From NCBI GenBank assembly GCA_944990035.1, contig CALYLX010000111.1, positions 62,001 to 126,000 of the forward strand: DNA of 64,000 bases, read 5' to 3'. The number at the start of each line of letters is the position of its first letter. The stretch's first letter is position 1. The DNA comes from Clitopilus passeckerianus (lineage: Eukaryota; Basidiomycota; Agaricomycetes; Agaricales; Entolomataceae). A program made the position numbers and the translations under genes. This document shows, one piece after another, positions 1 through 12,324 of the stretch. The notes beneath the pieces were generated by a model. The model ran no database searches and had not been told where the DNA came from. It was given only the letters and a program-made list of their open reading frames with translations.

Positions 1-437
1 CGAAATTCCAAGCAGGCCATCGAGGATGGGGTAGTTGCTAGCGCTGGTGGCGAAAGCAGCCACTGTCATGGGGACGAGTGCAGCAGAGAGCAGACGCTCG
101 AAAGCCCAGTGGTGAGAACCATGTGCCCGGTTCGGAGGAGGGAAAGTTGTGGCGTCGTTTGCGGTTCCTTTGTAGATTGCTGGACATTTCGAGGAGCAAA
201 AGAAAGCTGCATGTTAGCACAGGCTCCGGCTGGTACCAAAGTGAAAGACGTACGTCCACCGGGAACATAATCGTACGAAGTCGGGCTCGTATTGGCGTTT
301 CTCTCTGCAAACACAACACAATCAGTCTCGGACTTTTATTGGGGGCCATCGTACTCACTCTGAGCAACAACACGAAGGACTGAACGCTGAGCGAGAGCTC
401 GAGGAAGGGTCGACCGGAGGACCAATGAGGAGGCCAT
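1..437 (-). CDS. SDH4: Succinate dehydrogenase membrane anchor subunit CybS (SDH4), 5' part
   Basis: Small membrane-anchor subunit of mitochondrial complex II, which helps bind heme b and ubiquinone in the inner membrane. Three exons can be read on the minus strand: 437-359, 304-254 and 179 to the window edge, with introns that start GTGAGT and GTACGT. Phases join cleanly. The N-terminus (MASSLVLRSTLPRALAQRS) is a basic, Ser/Leu-rich mitochondrial presequence. It is followed by a stretch with FPPPNRAHGSHHWAFERLLS and then the first membrane helix, typical of the CybS family, ending in YPILDGLLGIS at base 1. The rest lies outside the window. The start at 437 is chosen because it gives the presequence. 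Identification rests on the recognised HGSHHWAFER block; the exon joins are inferred. Confidence 0.88.
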
Positions 438-1171
438 AGTTTGGTTTCGTTTGATTCAGGTGGGCCGGGGCAGAAGGAATGCGGAAAGAGATGGAAGAAT
501 GTGGGAATGGATTTGTAAGCTCGGAAGGGAGACCCGTCGGTAACCGGATTGACAGTTGATTTTCCTTTTGATCAACCACGACCAACGTCGCCGACTTTTT
601 TTTTTCTCGAGATTCAATGAGAGCTCTTCATGCTTTTCCGTGGCTGCATCCATGAAGTTGTGAAAATGTGTTTCAAGCACGCTCCTCAAGTTGTCCCCCG
701 CGTCACCGTCGCCCCCAGTTCATCGTTCAGTCGCGTCTGATCATCGTGAAGCACCTTGTGCATATCGTCGTCCCTCGTCTTTTTCGTGTTTACCACACCC
801 ACAAGCAAGTCAAGGTCCCGCAGCGGTACATCACGTACACCACCTACGCTCGGGACCTGTTACGCTCGTGGAACATCGACACGGTCTACGGTACCTACCT
901 GCTCTTCCCGTTTTGGGAAGAGTAGGATCAACGGGTAGCTTGACCGCTAGTGTTTCTATTTAGAGTTGAACCTCCATCTCTACACTCTCTTTTCGAGAGC
1001 ATAGCCGTTTTTGGAGGCTCATAGTTTGGGAACAGACACCCCTTTCTCTAGTTGGTAACATTGTCGTAATTCTGATGGAATAGAGAATTATACCCTGATT
1101 TGGCCTGCATGCACATGACCCGGTCACCTTGATCAAAACAATCATCGCGTTTACTAGAGACCGACACCGTC
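438..1171. other. Intergenic region with one weak small ORF (668-925, +)
   Basis: This lies between the divergent SDH4 start and the first F-box-like gene. A plus-strand ORF of 85 codons (668-925) has a C-terminal stretch (RYITYTTYARDLLRSWNID) with codon use that looks coding, and ends at TAG 923-925. I recognise no family and see no clear splice sites. It could be a small gene, a gene remnant or chance. Nothing else is evident apart from a T-run at 597-606. Confidence 0.2.
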
Positions 1172-2460
1172 ATGAAGCTGAACCACGACATCCTCACCCA
1201 AGTCGTACAGATGCTGCTGGAGATTCTGGAGGAGGGGAGCATCAGTGAGGATGAATACATCTCAGCTCTCGTATCCTGCAATGCGAGCTGTACCACACTT
1301 CGTACACCCGCTCAGAAGCTCCTGTTGGGGGAGATCCTATTTCGGTTCACTCCCAAGGATTGTGCGAAGCAATACAAGTTCAAGCATTTACTCGAGTTAT
1401 ATCCCCATATCAAATCAGTTACGAAGTACCTACACTTCGACCTGGTGGGATTGTTGGACGATCCGAATTCCAACGTTCCAGCAGATATACTTGGGATGCT
1501 AGGGACATTCACATCGATCAGAGGGTTGTGCATTCGTTGCGGTCGCATTCCCGAAGGTCCCAAGCGTTATATCCCCTGGGACATAATTCAAATTGATTTG
1601 AGGGATACGTTGACCCAGCTTATTACCTACCCTTCAGTGTTAGCCCTTGGGATTTCCGGCATCCTTGGGTTTCCATTATCACTGATATCTCCACCAGTCC
1701 TGTCGAAGCTCGAACACCTTTGCCTTGTACGATTAAAAGGTTTAGAGAGATGGGAAGGTCTCGATATAGTCGAAAGTTTAGGAGATGGGAATCTTCGTGA
1801 ATTCCATCTCCAGGAGTGCGACAACGACGAGATAATCCTGGATCCATTGAATGGCCAATCCCAACCTGCTGTCCAACATACGCATATTGGCCCTCGACAC
1901 TCCCAAAAATCCAACAGCATTCCTCAGACTCACCGACCGTCACATCGTCGACTTCACATGCAGACGCACTACAGGTCAGATATCATCACCAGACTATTTT
2001 ACATGCAAATCTCAAATATTTTGGGCTGTCCATTACAGGACCACATTTGGACCTCCAACCGTTCTCATATTTGGAGTACTTATCCATCGGCCTTGACGAA
2101 AGGACTACAATCTGCCTGCCTTGGCTTCATGCATCGCTTGCCACTGTGCAACAGGTAAACCGACTTAAAACGATCCAGATTGACCTTCATTACGATGATC
2201 AATTTGAAGTCGGTTGTAGTCAGGTGTCCCAAGCCTGGCTGAAAGTAGACACATCGTTGACTGCACCACATCTCCGCTGCTTAGTGGTCATAACGATGAA
2301 GGGTTCTGGTGGGGGGTGGGATTTTGAGCCTGGAGAACAATTTCTGGATACCTGCATCCCTAAGCTCGCGTCTAGTCCTCGCTTTCTCCTCGGCTTAGAG
2401 GGGGTGAAAGTTGATCTTTCCGCGAGGGTAATAAAGCATCGGGATGGACGTGGAGATTGA
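1172..2460 (+). pseudogene. F-box-like protein, copy 1, with a one-base frameshift
   Basis: Paralog of the gene at 3598-4869. The N-terminus (LNHDILTQVVQMLLEI) is F-box-like and is followed by a region rich in leucine and hydrophobic residues, as in many basidiomycete F-box proteins that recruit substrates to SCF ubiquitin ligases. The first frame runs to about 1849. The homology then continues one base further on, at the ATG in 1851-1853, so one extra A near 1850 breaks the frame. The paralog reads ILEPLLACPSL where this copy reads ILDPL / MANPNL. An intron at 1975-2038 (GT..ACAG, phase 1) leads to exon 2, which ends at TGA 2460. Repairing the single base would give about 407 residues. It may be a young pseudogene or an assembly error. 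Function beyond F-box-like is not supported. Confidence 0.65.
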
Positions 2461-2658
2461 ATAATACATCCCATAGACGACTCGGAGCATATTCGAATAG
2501 TTGTTCCTTCTGCCCATGGACTCGCAACGAGAATATGTAAATAGCAATGTCATACAGGGGTTACAGTTCAACGCTCCTTTTCATTCACATCCTGACCCAC
2601 TATTGTACTCGTGAATTATCTCAAGATGACCTCTCCACATTGTCGGGCACCGGCCGAT

Positions 2659-2895
2659 CTAAGCGTATCCACAGTTGCACGCGGTAACCAACTTGCCATT
2701 GACGCATTTGCAAGTAGGATTACAGTGGAGGTATCCGTTACACCCCACCTCCTTGCAGCAGCTAATTCGTAAATTAGCAAGGGTCTGACCACAGGTTGGG
2801 CAGGGGTTTGGGGTCTGTCGGGCTTCCAGGTCTGCGGGAGTAGCAGCGACGAACGTGGCTACCGAGAGGAGGGCAACGAATGCTGTCAATTTCAT
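2659..2895 (-). CDS. Small secreted cysteine-rich protein (78 aa)
   Basis: Single coding exon of 78 codons. Residues 1-19 (MKLTAFVALLSVATFVAAT) form a clear signal peptide with a short basic start and a hydrophobic core. A short propeptide-like stretch ends at EAR near residue 26. The mature part is about 52 residues with ten cysteines, including C-x2-C, a CC pair and C-x-C spacing, suggesting up to five disulphides. This is typical of fungal small secreted proteins, which include effectors and cell-surface proteins, but I recognise no named family. Upstream on the minus strand there is a probable 5' UTR intron (2990-2941, GTAAGG..CATCTAG) and a TATA box. A neat promoter, signal peptide and stop argue for a real gene. 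Confidence 0.7.
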   Translation of the reverse strand: MKLTAFVALLSVATFVAATPADLEARQTPNPCPTCGQTLANLRISCCKEVGCNGYLHCNPTCKCVNGKLVTACNCGYA

Positions 2896-3043
2896 GGTGG
2901 GGTTTCCTTGGGTGGTGGGTGATGATAGCTCGTTTCAAATCTAGATGATAGTTAACTTCTGAGCATAAATGGGAGCGTTGAGGGCCTTACCTTGGGAGAT
3001 TTTGTGAAAGAGGATGGACGGAATCGATCTGCCAGTGGCGTGC

Positions 3044-3051
3044 TTTATATA
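3044..3051 (-). promoter_or_regulatory. TATA box of the small secreted protein gene
   Basis: The minus strand reads TATATAAA here, about 55 bases upstream of the probable 5' UTR intron donor at 2990 and about 150 bases upstream of the ATG at 2895. The spacing fits transcription starting near 3010-3020. Confidence 0.5.
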
Positions 3052-3059
3052 TGTTGGGT

Positions 3060-3597
3060 AAGTGTAACTGTGCTGGTATGAATCGGTCACCAGGCCCGTC
3101 AGGACCCTGTCAGAACCATGGTTGCATCAGTTTGAACCGGTCATCCCCCCCATTATCATCTGAAAACCGAAGGAATTCGAAATCGGACAAGCGATTATGA
3201 GTGATTATAATCAAGATCATCCAATGATCCAACAAAATCATGCAGACGAAACCATGATCGCGAATGTGCCTTGACGAACACATATCAGTACCATTCATTC
3301 ATCGCTTGATGCCCTGAATTCATGTTGGGAGTTCATCATGTCCCCTCATGGTCAGGGGATGGAGTACGTACCTTATGAAAATACCGTCGAGAACCTTGTC
3401 ATAGCATTAGGCAGTTGTTATATCCCTTAATCTATGCAGATTCACTCTAGAGCTGCTGCTGGTCCCCAAGGAAAGGAGGAAGCAGAGCCGTCGATCTGAA
3501 GCCTCACCAGCACGAATTGAGCAACCTCTGTAGGCACATGACCATATCACTTTGATCGATACGGCCATCTCATCCACGAAAAATCTCCTGCATCACA
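3060..3597. other. Intergenic region, no gene seen
   Basis: AT-rich sequence between the secreted-protein promoter and the second F-box-like gene. Open frames are short with no coding character. It probably holds the promoter of the gene at 3598. Confidence 0.5.
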
Positions 3598-4869
3598 ATG
3601 TTGAACGACGACATATTCACCCATATTCTGGAAATGTTGGCTGTAATGGGTACTGGGGGCGAACTTGATCGGACCATGTACGTCTCATCATTGGTGGCCT
3701 CCAATGCGAGCTGCAGAGGGCTTCGTTCGCCGGCTCAGAAACACCTGTTTGCTGCTCTTGAATTCGGATTCGCTCCTGCGCAAAGGGCCAGGCAGGACAA
3801 AGTCAAAGATATACTTGCCTCCTCTCCGCATATCAAACTGTTCGTAAAAAGCCTGTCCCTTTCCCTGGCAGCACTGGCACACGCGAAAGTCACGGTCATG
3901 GCGGACATAGTTACGATGCTAGGAACCCTCTCGTCAGTGCAAACCCTGGAGATTCACTGCGGATTTAGCTCATCTGTCAACTGGGCCAACCTCCAAGCGA
4001 ATTTCAAGGATACTCTGACCCTGCTTATCTCCTCCCCGTCGGTCTCCTACTTGATGATTCACGGGATCTCAAGGTTTCCTTTACCGCTCCTTGCTCGACC
4101 GATCCAATCCACCCTCGAACACCTGTCCCTTCATCGGTTGGTAGCGGATGGTCAGGCGATCTGGAAAGGTACAAATACATACGAAACCTCCACAGATGGA
4201 AAGCTTCGTAAACTTCAGCTCACGCATTGCCCCAATGTGCAGAGAATTTTGGAACCTTTGCTAGCCTGTCCTAGCCTGATCTCAAGCCTACACGAGTTGC
4301 TTCTAGATACCACCGCGATTAGGTCCGACCCCACGGTATTTCTCAGATTCCCCAGAAACAACATTATTTACTTCTGCTGCAGACATTACTGCCAAGGTCA
4401 GGATTCATTCCGAAGTAAACAACCCTTGAATACTCATATTTAAGTCCTGTCTGTGATAGAAGCACCCCTGGACTTTACTCAGTTCTTGAAGTTGCAGCAC
4501 CTCACACTTGGTCTCCATGCCGGTGTCGTCGTTTGCCTTCGCTGGCTCGAGGAATCGCTTGGCACTGTTCGATTGGACAATGATTTCAAAGACATTCTCA
4601 TTGAGCTCAACTATGATCATCCGCTTAATTGGGTCCGGGAGGTCGGGATGTGGTCCAGAATAGACACGATACTTACGGCTGCACATCTTCAGTGCTCGGT
4701 AACCCTCAAGATTCCCGTGTTATGGACGAAGATGAACAGCTATACCCAACGGTTACTTGATGCCTGTATCCCCATTCTCACTGCTAGCCCTCGTTTCAAG
4801 TTGGTCTGCGACGAAGAAGAAATAGATCTTTCTTCGAGAGTCCGCGAAGACATGGACAAAAGTGGATAG
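3598..4869 (+). CDS. F-box-like protein, copy 2 (402 aa)
   Basis: Two exons: 3598-4396 and 4460-4869, with a 63-nt intron (GTCAGG..GATAG, phase 1) at the same place as in the paralog at 1172-2460. The N-terminus (MLNDDIFTHILEMLA) is F-box-like. The motif SNASCRGLRSPAQKHLF matches the usual fungal F-box continuation, where the chain turns to the substrate-binding part. No stops or frameshifts were found, so this copy looks functional. The two copies share the ending (LDACIPILTASPRF here, LDTCIPKLASSPRF there). A role in SCF-mediated ubiquitylation is an inference from the family; the target is unknown. The start is the first ATG of the frame and aligns with copy 1. Confidence 0.7.
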
Positions 4870-5045
4870 ATGATTATATGCTCGGAAGGTCATGCGGCTT
4901 CGCATTGATGTCAAAGTTGCTCACTGTCGAAGAGTAGTGACAAAGGTACGTATGTGTCAGTATAATAATGAATGTGAATGGCTGAAAACATTTAACTGCG
5001 GCCGAGTTTGATTGCTATTATCTTATTGTTGGCAATGACAGTAGT

Positions 5046-7413
5046 TCATACGGCGGTAACTTTCATCGGCAGCACCGGTCGCTTCTCTCCATTCTCCTCG
5101 ACCAACAGCGGCGAAGAGATCCCAGGCGTCTCCCAGATAATCCTCTTCTCTTTCTCCGAAAGTTCGAATTTGAAGTTTTTGATAAGGACCGCTAGGACGA
5201 TCTCTGTATAGAGCGTCAATAAAGATATCAATTGTTGGAGATAGTTCGAAACCTTACTCATCTCCAATTGGGCGAAGGTGAAACCCAAGCAACTATGGGG
5301 GCCAGCGAGGAATGTCATCAGATGAGGGTATACACCAGGAATGCCTGCCTTCTCACGCTTTCCGGTAGTTCAGATCCAGTCACCTGAGTCCCCGAGCTGG
5401 GGCTGAAGCCATCTTCTGCTTTCAACCATCGCTCAGGCTTCCATTCTCGACCATCCGGTCCCCATATTGCTGGGTTACTGTTTGAAGAAAGAACGGAGAT
5501 ATAGAGAGAAGTTCCAGCAGGAATAGGGATGGAGGAGGTGAAGGATCCGGAGGTCGTCTGAATCGGTGTATGTAGTGGGAGACTGGTTGCCTTGGCTGTT
5601 CTGTTCCGTCGAAAGCACGTTAGGTCGTAGATCTACAGGAAAAGGTAGAATGATAACTCACACGCGAGGCACAATGGTTACAGGGGTATACACCCTCATC
5701 GTTTCTCTGCAAACGGCGTCGAGGTATGGCAGCTCGCTGATCTCATCGTGGCTGAGCTCAACGCGGTCACCAAAAGCCTCGACGAGCTCCGCTCGCAGAC
5801 GGTCCTGGGCAGAGGGATGCGTGGCTAGGGTGTGGAGGGTTCGAGCAATAGCAGATGATGTGGTGTCCATTGCGGCAAATATCATCCCTCTGAGTCAAGG
5901 TAAACGATTAATATACATCTGGCCGCTGCTAAGATGATACGCACGACATCTATGAAAATGGCGAATGAGAGTCGAGAAAGAAGAGGAAGGAGAAGGACAT
6001 ACGTTCCCGATAACCTCTTCATCAGAGATCCTATCCTTCTCACTCGAAGCCATGTTCGCCTTCACAAGCCTTGTGATAATATCCTTCCCTTTCCCAGTCC
6101 TAGCCTCCATGTCCCCAAGCCCGTTCTTCTCCGCCTCGATCACTGCCTTCTTTGCCTCCAGAATCCGAACCGCATATTCATACATCGTGTCAATTGTATC
6201 CCGGACCTGATGCAGCTTCGTCCAAGGTAAAGAATCGACGACCCATCTCCGGAAACGTGGTGTGCCGATCTTGTAAATGACGGGGAGAAGGTAGACTGCC
6301 GCTGGGAGGTATGGCGCTTCCGTTGGGCTGGCAGGCGAATTTACCAGTGAGTATGGAAGAAAGCTCTAAAAACGATAGGTGTGTACACACAAGAGACGTT
6401 TGACGGCGTTGGCGTATGGACTACCTTCATCTGAATCCGTCAGTGAGTCGAATGAGTACCCAAGTCCCGCTCGGCCAATGAGCTCGAGAGCGGTCCGAGT
6501 GGTCCAGTTGAGAACTTCGATTTCCTGAGAGCCTTTCGCAAGCTTTTCTGACCAGGATGTCTTGACCTGTCAAGAAATATTAGTACTGGGCGAGCTTCAA
6601 TCCAGGAGCTTGTATTTCCTTACCTGATTCACGACCTCAAAGAAAGTAGGAGCTGGTGAGTTGGACATTCAAACGTCAGTTGCGTCCCTGAAGGAGAGGG
6701 AATTGCCTCACTTTGCTCTCGCATATGACTTGCTGAGAACATCGGGCTCAATAGTCGCCTATACTTCCGGTGCATTTCGCCGTTATGGCTGAAGATGCCA
6801 TCGCCGAAGTGCAGGCTATTGGTACTGTACGGCCAGATCAAGAAGCTACTCTCAAACAGGTTTGACGTAGCGATCACTTACATGTAGAAGAACTCAGGCT
6901 CAATGTAGGATTCGTATTCCTGTAGTTTCGTTTAGAGCTGCTGGCGCTTCGTTACAATGGTAGAGCATACCTTGATGAAGATGTACTGAAGCGCCTTCGG
7001 ATCCGAAACGTAGAGCTGCCTTTCCTAAACGCCGTGAAGTGAGTATCAAGTCTTGAAGGCAGGTGTTTCAAGCTTACTCCGAAGACGCCATAATATTTCA
7101 TGACGCTGCCATCTGTAGGGCGTCAGCTCAGAATCGACCTGATGCATCACACAGCAAGAACTTACACTTCTCTTCGACTTCCTTGTGTGTCTTCCAGGCG
7201 TTTCCATCAAACATTTTTGCGAGATTTCCTGATGTAAGATGAGAAAAACATCCCTCAAAACAAATCACCAAAATGCGACACACCAATAGCCCAAGAATCC
7301 GACTTAGGGCCAGGGATTTCGTCGAGAGGAGACCTAGCAACGAATCTCTTTGCGAGGCGATACGCAGGCCATACAACGACAATGGCACAAGCAACTTGAG
7401 AGACGGTCAGCAT
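5046..7413 (-). pseudogene. Cytochrome P450, many exons, with a late frameshift
   Basis: Microsomal P450 that would hydroxylate a hydrophobic substrate using electrons from P450 reductase. The start at 7413 gives a hydrophobic anchor (LTVSQVACAIVVVWPAY) and the hinge IPGPKSDSW. Downstream exons give FGDGIFSHNGEMHRKYRRLL, the I-helix FAAMDTTSSA (5885-5658 exon), the ExxR motif CRETMR, and heme loop FLAGPHSCLGF with a His at the usual basic site. A 5-nt micro-exon (ATGTC) sits before the I-helix. Near 5349-5352 the frame breaks: LPESVR is followed by AGIPGVY only if one base is added. The alternative is a 35-nt intron, shorter than any neighbour, so a one-base deletion is more likely. Closely related to the P450 at 15082-17888. 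Stop TGA ends at 5046. Confidence 0.75.
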
Positions 7414-7746
7414 TCCGACAGGGAACTAGCACTGTAGCAGTTCAAGGCAAGAATGCAGGTTGAGTGGAAACCAAGTGCGACTCTCTTCTACTGAGCCTTT
7501 CAAGCCTCACGAGGCTTAGCCCCGTTTGCCAGGCATCTTATTCGATTTCGTTAATGACGCCGGATGCCAAACGATAGTGTGTATCAGCAAGGACGCCTTC
7601 GGACCAACGTGACGGGCGGGGAGCTGGATTTGGGGCACGGTCTGATTCGGTGTTGTGGTTCGGGTGTGAGAGTGGAAAGGAAGGACCCTTATCAAAATTT
7701 GCGTCCGCACGACTCGTCGGTCAGAGCGGAATAGCGAATGATGGTA

Positions 7747-7938
7747 TCAGCCAAGGTTGTTTCGCATGATAAGATAGGGATTGCCGTAGCGCAATTCATC
7801 CAGCAGCTTGGCTTGATAGACGATCTGGCCGTCTTCTCCTTCCAATAGGTGGGCCATGATTACTCTGAGTACTTGGGGAACAACACCGAGTTCACGAGCA
7901 AAAATATCGCGAAGAAGATCCTTCCCTGGGAATAGCCA
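7747..7938 (-). other. Unrecognised exon-like ORF
   Basis: On the minus strand an open frame after TAA at 7941-7939 runs to TGA 7747. It contains KDLLRDIFARELGVVPQV and a tail with LLDELRYGNPYLIMRNNLG. Codon use and composition look coding. A 3' splice site (CCCAG at about 7928) precedes the best part, but I could not find a matching first exon; an ATG at about 8049 is possible. No family recognised. It lies between a P450 and the terpene synthase, so it might be a remnant of another cluster gene. Confidence 0.3.
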
Positions 7939-8092
7939 TTATCTGACACCCCAAAGGATGCAAGGAACCATCTGGAACCATTGGATTATTCTGAAGTGTT
8001 CTTCTATGTAGTTCTTACGACACAGTCCACCGAAGGAGAAAGTACGAACATATTAAATTACATCCCTAATAATATTCCCAAATCTACCTCGT

Positions 8093-9306
8093 CTAAACAA
8101 AATTCAACTCATCAAACCGATACCTCTTCGCCGAAACATGTATAGCCAGTGCTCCATCAAAGAACTGCCTCGCAGTCTGTGCGCCACTAGGTGACGCCTC
8201 CAAGATCTGAACGAAGCGGTTATACGACTGTACACCTTCGGCCGCGAGATCTTTTAGAACCTCTAACTTCGAGACACGCCTGGTCCTGGAGAGGTGTGAG
8301 ATACGGTTGAAGAATTCATTTTCGAGGTCTTCTTTGTAAAATGAGAGGACGTCGCTGTGGAGAAGTGTTTGAGTACGTAGAGATAGAGAAAAAGATAACA
8401 AGGAATGATGATACCTGAAATTATTAGCAAAGTCCAGCATTTCAGGTATCCCCTGGATATAATGCTTGATCGGCGTATCAGGTGGGAACGCCATAATACA
8501 TAGCGGTCGATTCGCGGATACGAGAGTCTTCATATACCCCGGAAACCCTCTCGCCTTCTGATGAACCTACGCATTCCAATCCAAATCAGCTTCTTCGCCA
8601 ACACCCTTTTAATGAAGCGAACGCCTACCTTATCCTCCCTCGTCGCATGCTCAATCAAAGTCCCCGTCACAAAATCCAACGTCCCGCTCACAATCAAATT
8701 CGCAGCCGCCCCATCCCCATAACAATAACTCATCTCCATAACCACCTCCACAAACTGATCAAGCACCCTCGTCTTCTGCCTCCTCCCATTCACAAATCGA
8801 TCGTTAAACTCAACAATCGCGCCGTAGTGCCTATCGAACGCGTCGTCAATGTAAAACAACCAGCTGAAGTACAGCCCTATGAGGATGAGGAGTTGAGGAT
8901 GCGTCTTGGAATTTCGGAGGTGTGGGTAGAAGAGGTAGGCGGCTTCGGCGCCGGGAGGGATGAGGTATTTGAGGATGATGTCGGGGCCTTGCATGTTGTA
9001 CCCCCGACGGTGGGCTTCTTCCATGCAGGAGGCTTGGAAGGCTTTACATTCTTCGACTTTGGTTGGGTAGACGATGGAGCAGCCTTGAAGAGTTGATAGA
9101 ATGGTGGCTCGGATTTCATCTTTTACCCATGGGTGAGTGACCTAGTCAATAACACGATAAGATAATGAAAAGAGCAGGAAAAGGAATAAACTTACGTCCA
9201 AGACGGTTTCTTTGGTTATTGGGTTCGCGTGCACCATTAGGAAAGATGAAGAGAAATTCGAAGTTGAGAGTACGGAAACTAAGTTATCCAACAGTCGAAG
9301 AAACAT
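8093..9306 (-). CDS. Trichodiene-synthase-like terpene synthase (345 aa)
   Basis: Class I terpene cyclase that would ionise farnesyl diphosphate with Mg2+ and cyclise it to a sesquiterpene. Four exons (9306-9196, 9141-8629, 8566-8415, 8354-8093) join in frame to 345 residues, the normal size for the TRI5-like family. The aspartate-rich motif is YIDDAFD (D136, D137, D140). The second metal motif is SDVLSFYKE at about 259-267, formed across the last intron, with Ser in place of the usual Asn. The tail ends AKRYRFDELNFV, with the Arg-Tyr pair seen near the C-terminus in this family. All introns are GT-AG. The start at 9306 is the first ATG of the joined frame; an ATG at 9237 is a possible alternative. 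Product unknown. The neighbouring P450s suggest a biosynthetic cluster. Confidence 0.85.
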
Positions 9307-9640
9307 TCGAGGTAAGATGGTTTTACACTTCTTACGAGAAAAGAAGGCTATCTTCCCCCCTTTATCTGTGTCAAACCGGTCCTCAAATTGCCGCGTTGGT
9401 CCTACGGGTTTGGGACCCAAGGCGGTAGTTGAACCCTACCAAGAACTGGGATCTGCGTCATACTTTTACCAACCCAACTTCGGACTCGAAACCAGAAACC
9501 TGAGTCCCTCTCAGCCGCCTACGCCGGGCGGAAGCGTACTAGAATAGACATGAGTCGCGGGAACACCTCAAGGTGCAGCAGACACCCCATTTCCGCTATC
9601 GCAATCGTAGTAGCCTGCGAGTAATCGAAGCCACCGTCCT

Positions 9641-9922
9641 ATGGAGCCATTACCGAAAACCACCGAGTGCTTCACCTCGTTTTCCTATGATGAGATTGCG
9701 CAGATCCTGGATCCTGGGGATATTCATCTATCAAAAGACCTATCAGACGCCTTACGACACCAACACCCCACCACAAAGAAGAAGAAGGAAGGAAAGAAGA
9801 CGAAAGGCAAAACTCTCACCCGCCACTCTCACTCTGGAGTCTCAGATTCGCAAGATACGCTCTCCCAAAAGGCAATCTGGAGCAGATTACAGGTTACAGA
9901 AGCCTGGCCCCAAGTCCGGTGA
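9641..9922 (+). other. Weak ORF, 93 codons
   Basis: Starts MEPLPKTTECFTSFSYDEIA and ends in a lysine- and serine-rich tail. It has no family signature and lies in the 1.2-kb gap between the terpene synthase and ubiquitin-L40. The rest of 9400-10490 shows nothing convincing. Confidence 0.2.
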
Positions 9923-10495
9923 AGCCCGTTCAGTGGGCGGTCATACCGTGAAGAAGCCAGCGCTTTGCGAAAATGAACGCTCAAGGGATTATCCAGCAAT
10001 GTATTTGGAATAAACTCACCTAGGCGAGGTATCAGTTCAGACGAGAACGCAGTTGGATCAATGGGCGCTCATGGCTAGGCGCGGAGGAAAAGGCAAACGC
10101 AGTTGCCACATCTAGGAGGAGGCGCAAATCTCTCATCAGTCTCCATGCTCCACCATTGACAATAGTCGCCGTGACTGGCAGATTCAGAAATAGAGTACGG
10201 TCATCCCGCCTACTGTGTAACGGCTGGTGGAATCAGAAGCGAAGCAAATACTCCTTCATATCCAATAAGCAGATATGACAACATGCCGGCGGCACAGCAC
10301 CAATCTTAGGATATTCATTGAGAAGGACAATCGTGCAGGGATAGAGTCAGAGTTGGTGTATTGCACGATAGAGAAAATGCAGAGGATAATACATGATAAG
10401 GCATCGTTGAGAAAATATTGCGAGGGTACCCCGAACTTCTGCAAAGTCCTCCCATACCAAACAACCAATGCCAAAGTGGCGAGGGGCGAAAACCA

Positions 10496-11126
<631 letters not shown>

Positions 11127-11318
11127 TCAGGCGGTGACTGTAGGAGGGTGGGAAATTTGGGTTATGGTGCTATACAGCACTCACGTGCGGGTGGCTGACT
11201 TTAGGGCAGGTGTTGAATTAGGGTTTGAGAGGCCGATGCACAATAGGGGCAAATATGGATGAACCGTGACAGTGAACGTCCGTGACAGTGAACGTGACAT
11301 CAGGTTTCTCCGTTGAAG

Positions 11319-12258
11319 ATGGGTCTGCTGAAGGCCCTGCTCAACGACGAATTTCAAGGTAAGTCGCGGTATAATTTGCTTTTTTCTTGCTCCTTTGCTA
11401 TCCAAAAAGATGAAATACATCGTTAACTCAGCTCACTTCGAAGCCTACATGGTTATGAGAAGAACGCGTTTTTTTTTCTGATTTCTTGTTTCTACAAATG
11501 TCTTGTTTTGCATTTCTAACTCTCTTTTTCTTCAGGCATATCTTCTCTGCTGGTCATGGAAATGGTGAGTACGTTTCCTATCGTCGCCTTTGTTGCCATT
11601 TTCAACTTCAAATGATGTAAACCATAACTGCAAAACTTTCACGACGTGCTTGCACTCTGGGTTTGTTTCCTTCGGGAACCATTCAAGTCTCTGATCTTCT
11701 CCTTCTGTTCCATATGAAAAATCTCGACACCTTTGCTAACTTGACCCCTTCATTAGGTTCTGATAGTCTACATCCATCCTGTATCATAACCCCATGTACC
11801 CATCGTTTCAATACAATGAAAGTTTCACCATTCGCACGTCTGTTGTAGCCCTTGGCACCTTCAAGAATCTTGAAGCGGATTCATTATGATTGCCACCACG
11901 GCCATGACGGTTTTCTTGGACTTCGAAAATCTTATCGCTCACCAAAAGCCCCGACCATGCCACGCCGTCAAGAAGAAGAACCGTACAGCGCCAAAAGGTA
12001 GGCTATCCTTTATCAGAACTTTCAGCGCTCGGGGTTAATGAAGTCACTCTAACAGGGTCTATTTCGGTCCACTCCATTGACCGCCGAGGATGGCCGCTTT
12101 CTTCTTCTTACTCCATCACAACTTATCACCAACTGCAAGATCGCCTTGCTTCGTCCCAAGATTCGGCTCCTCCGAGCGCGGAGGAACAGTCATGGAAAAG
12201 ACAAAACGGGAAGACACCACCACGCCATAGCTGGCTTGTCACATCAAGGTCGAGATAA
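11319..12258 (+). CDS. Unrecognised spliced gene (low confidence)
   Basis: Divergent from ubiquitin-L40. ATG at 11319 opens MGLLKALLNDEFQ, then GTAAGT at 11359. A short exon ISSLLVMEM near 11537-11564 is followed by GTGAGT. A later frame with ATGATTGCC near 11887 encodes a basic stretch (CHAVKKKNRTAPK). It is spliced at GTAGGC (about 11999) to an exon ending at TAA 12258. How the first part joins the second is unclear. No domain recognised. It ends only about 66 bases before the next P450. Confidence 0.3.
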
Positions 12259-12324
12259 AGTCAATCAATCGGTCAAAGCAAAGCTCAAGTCCATCCGCAT
12301 TCGTAGGACAACCAAATCTTCAAG

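Noticed and set aside
8647..9096. Plus-strand ORF of 149 codons
   Set aside because: Mirror of exon 2 of the terpene synthase, whose protein motifs are clear on the minus strand.
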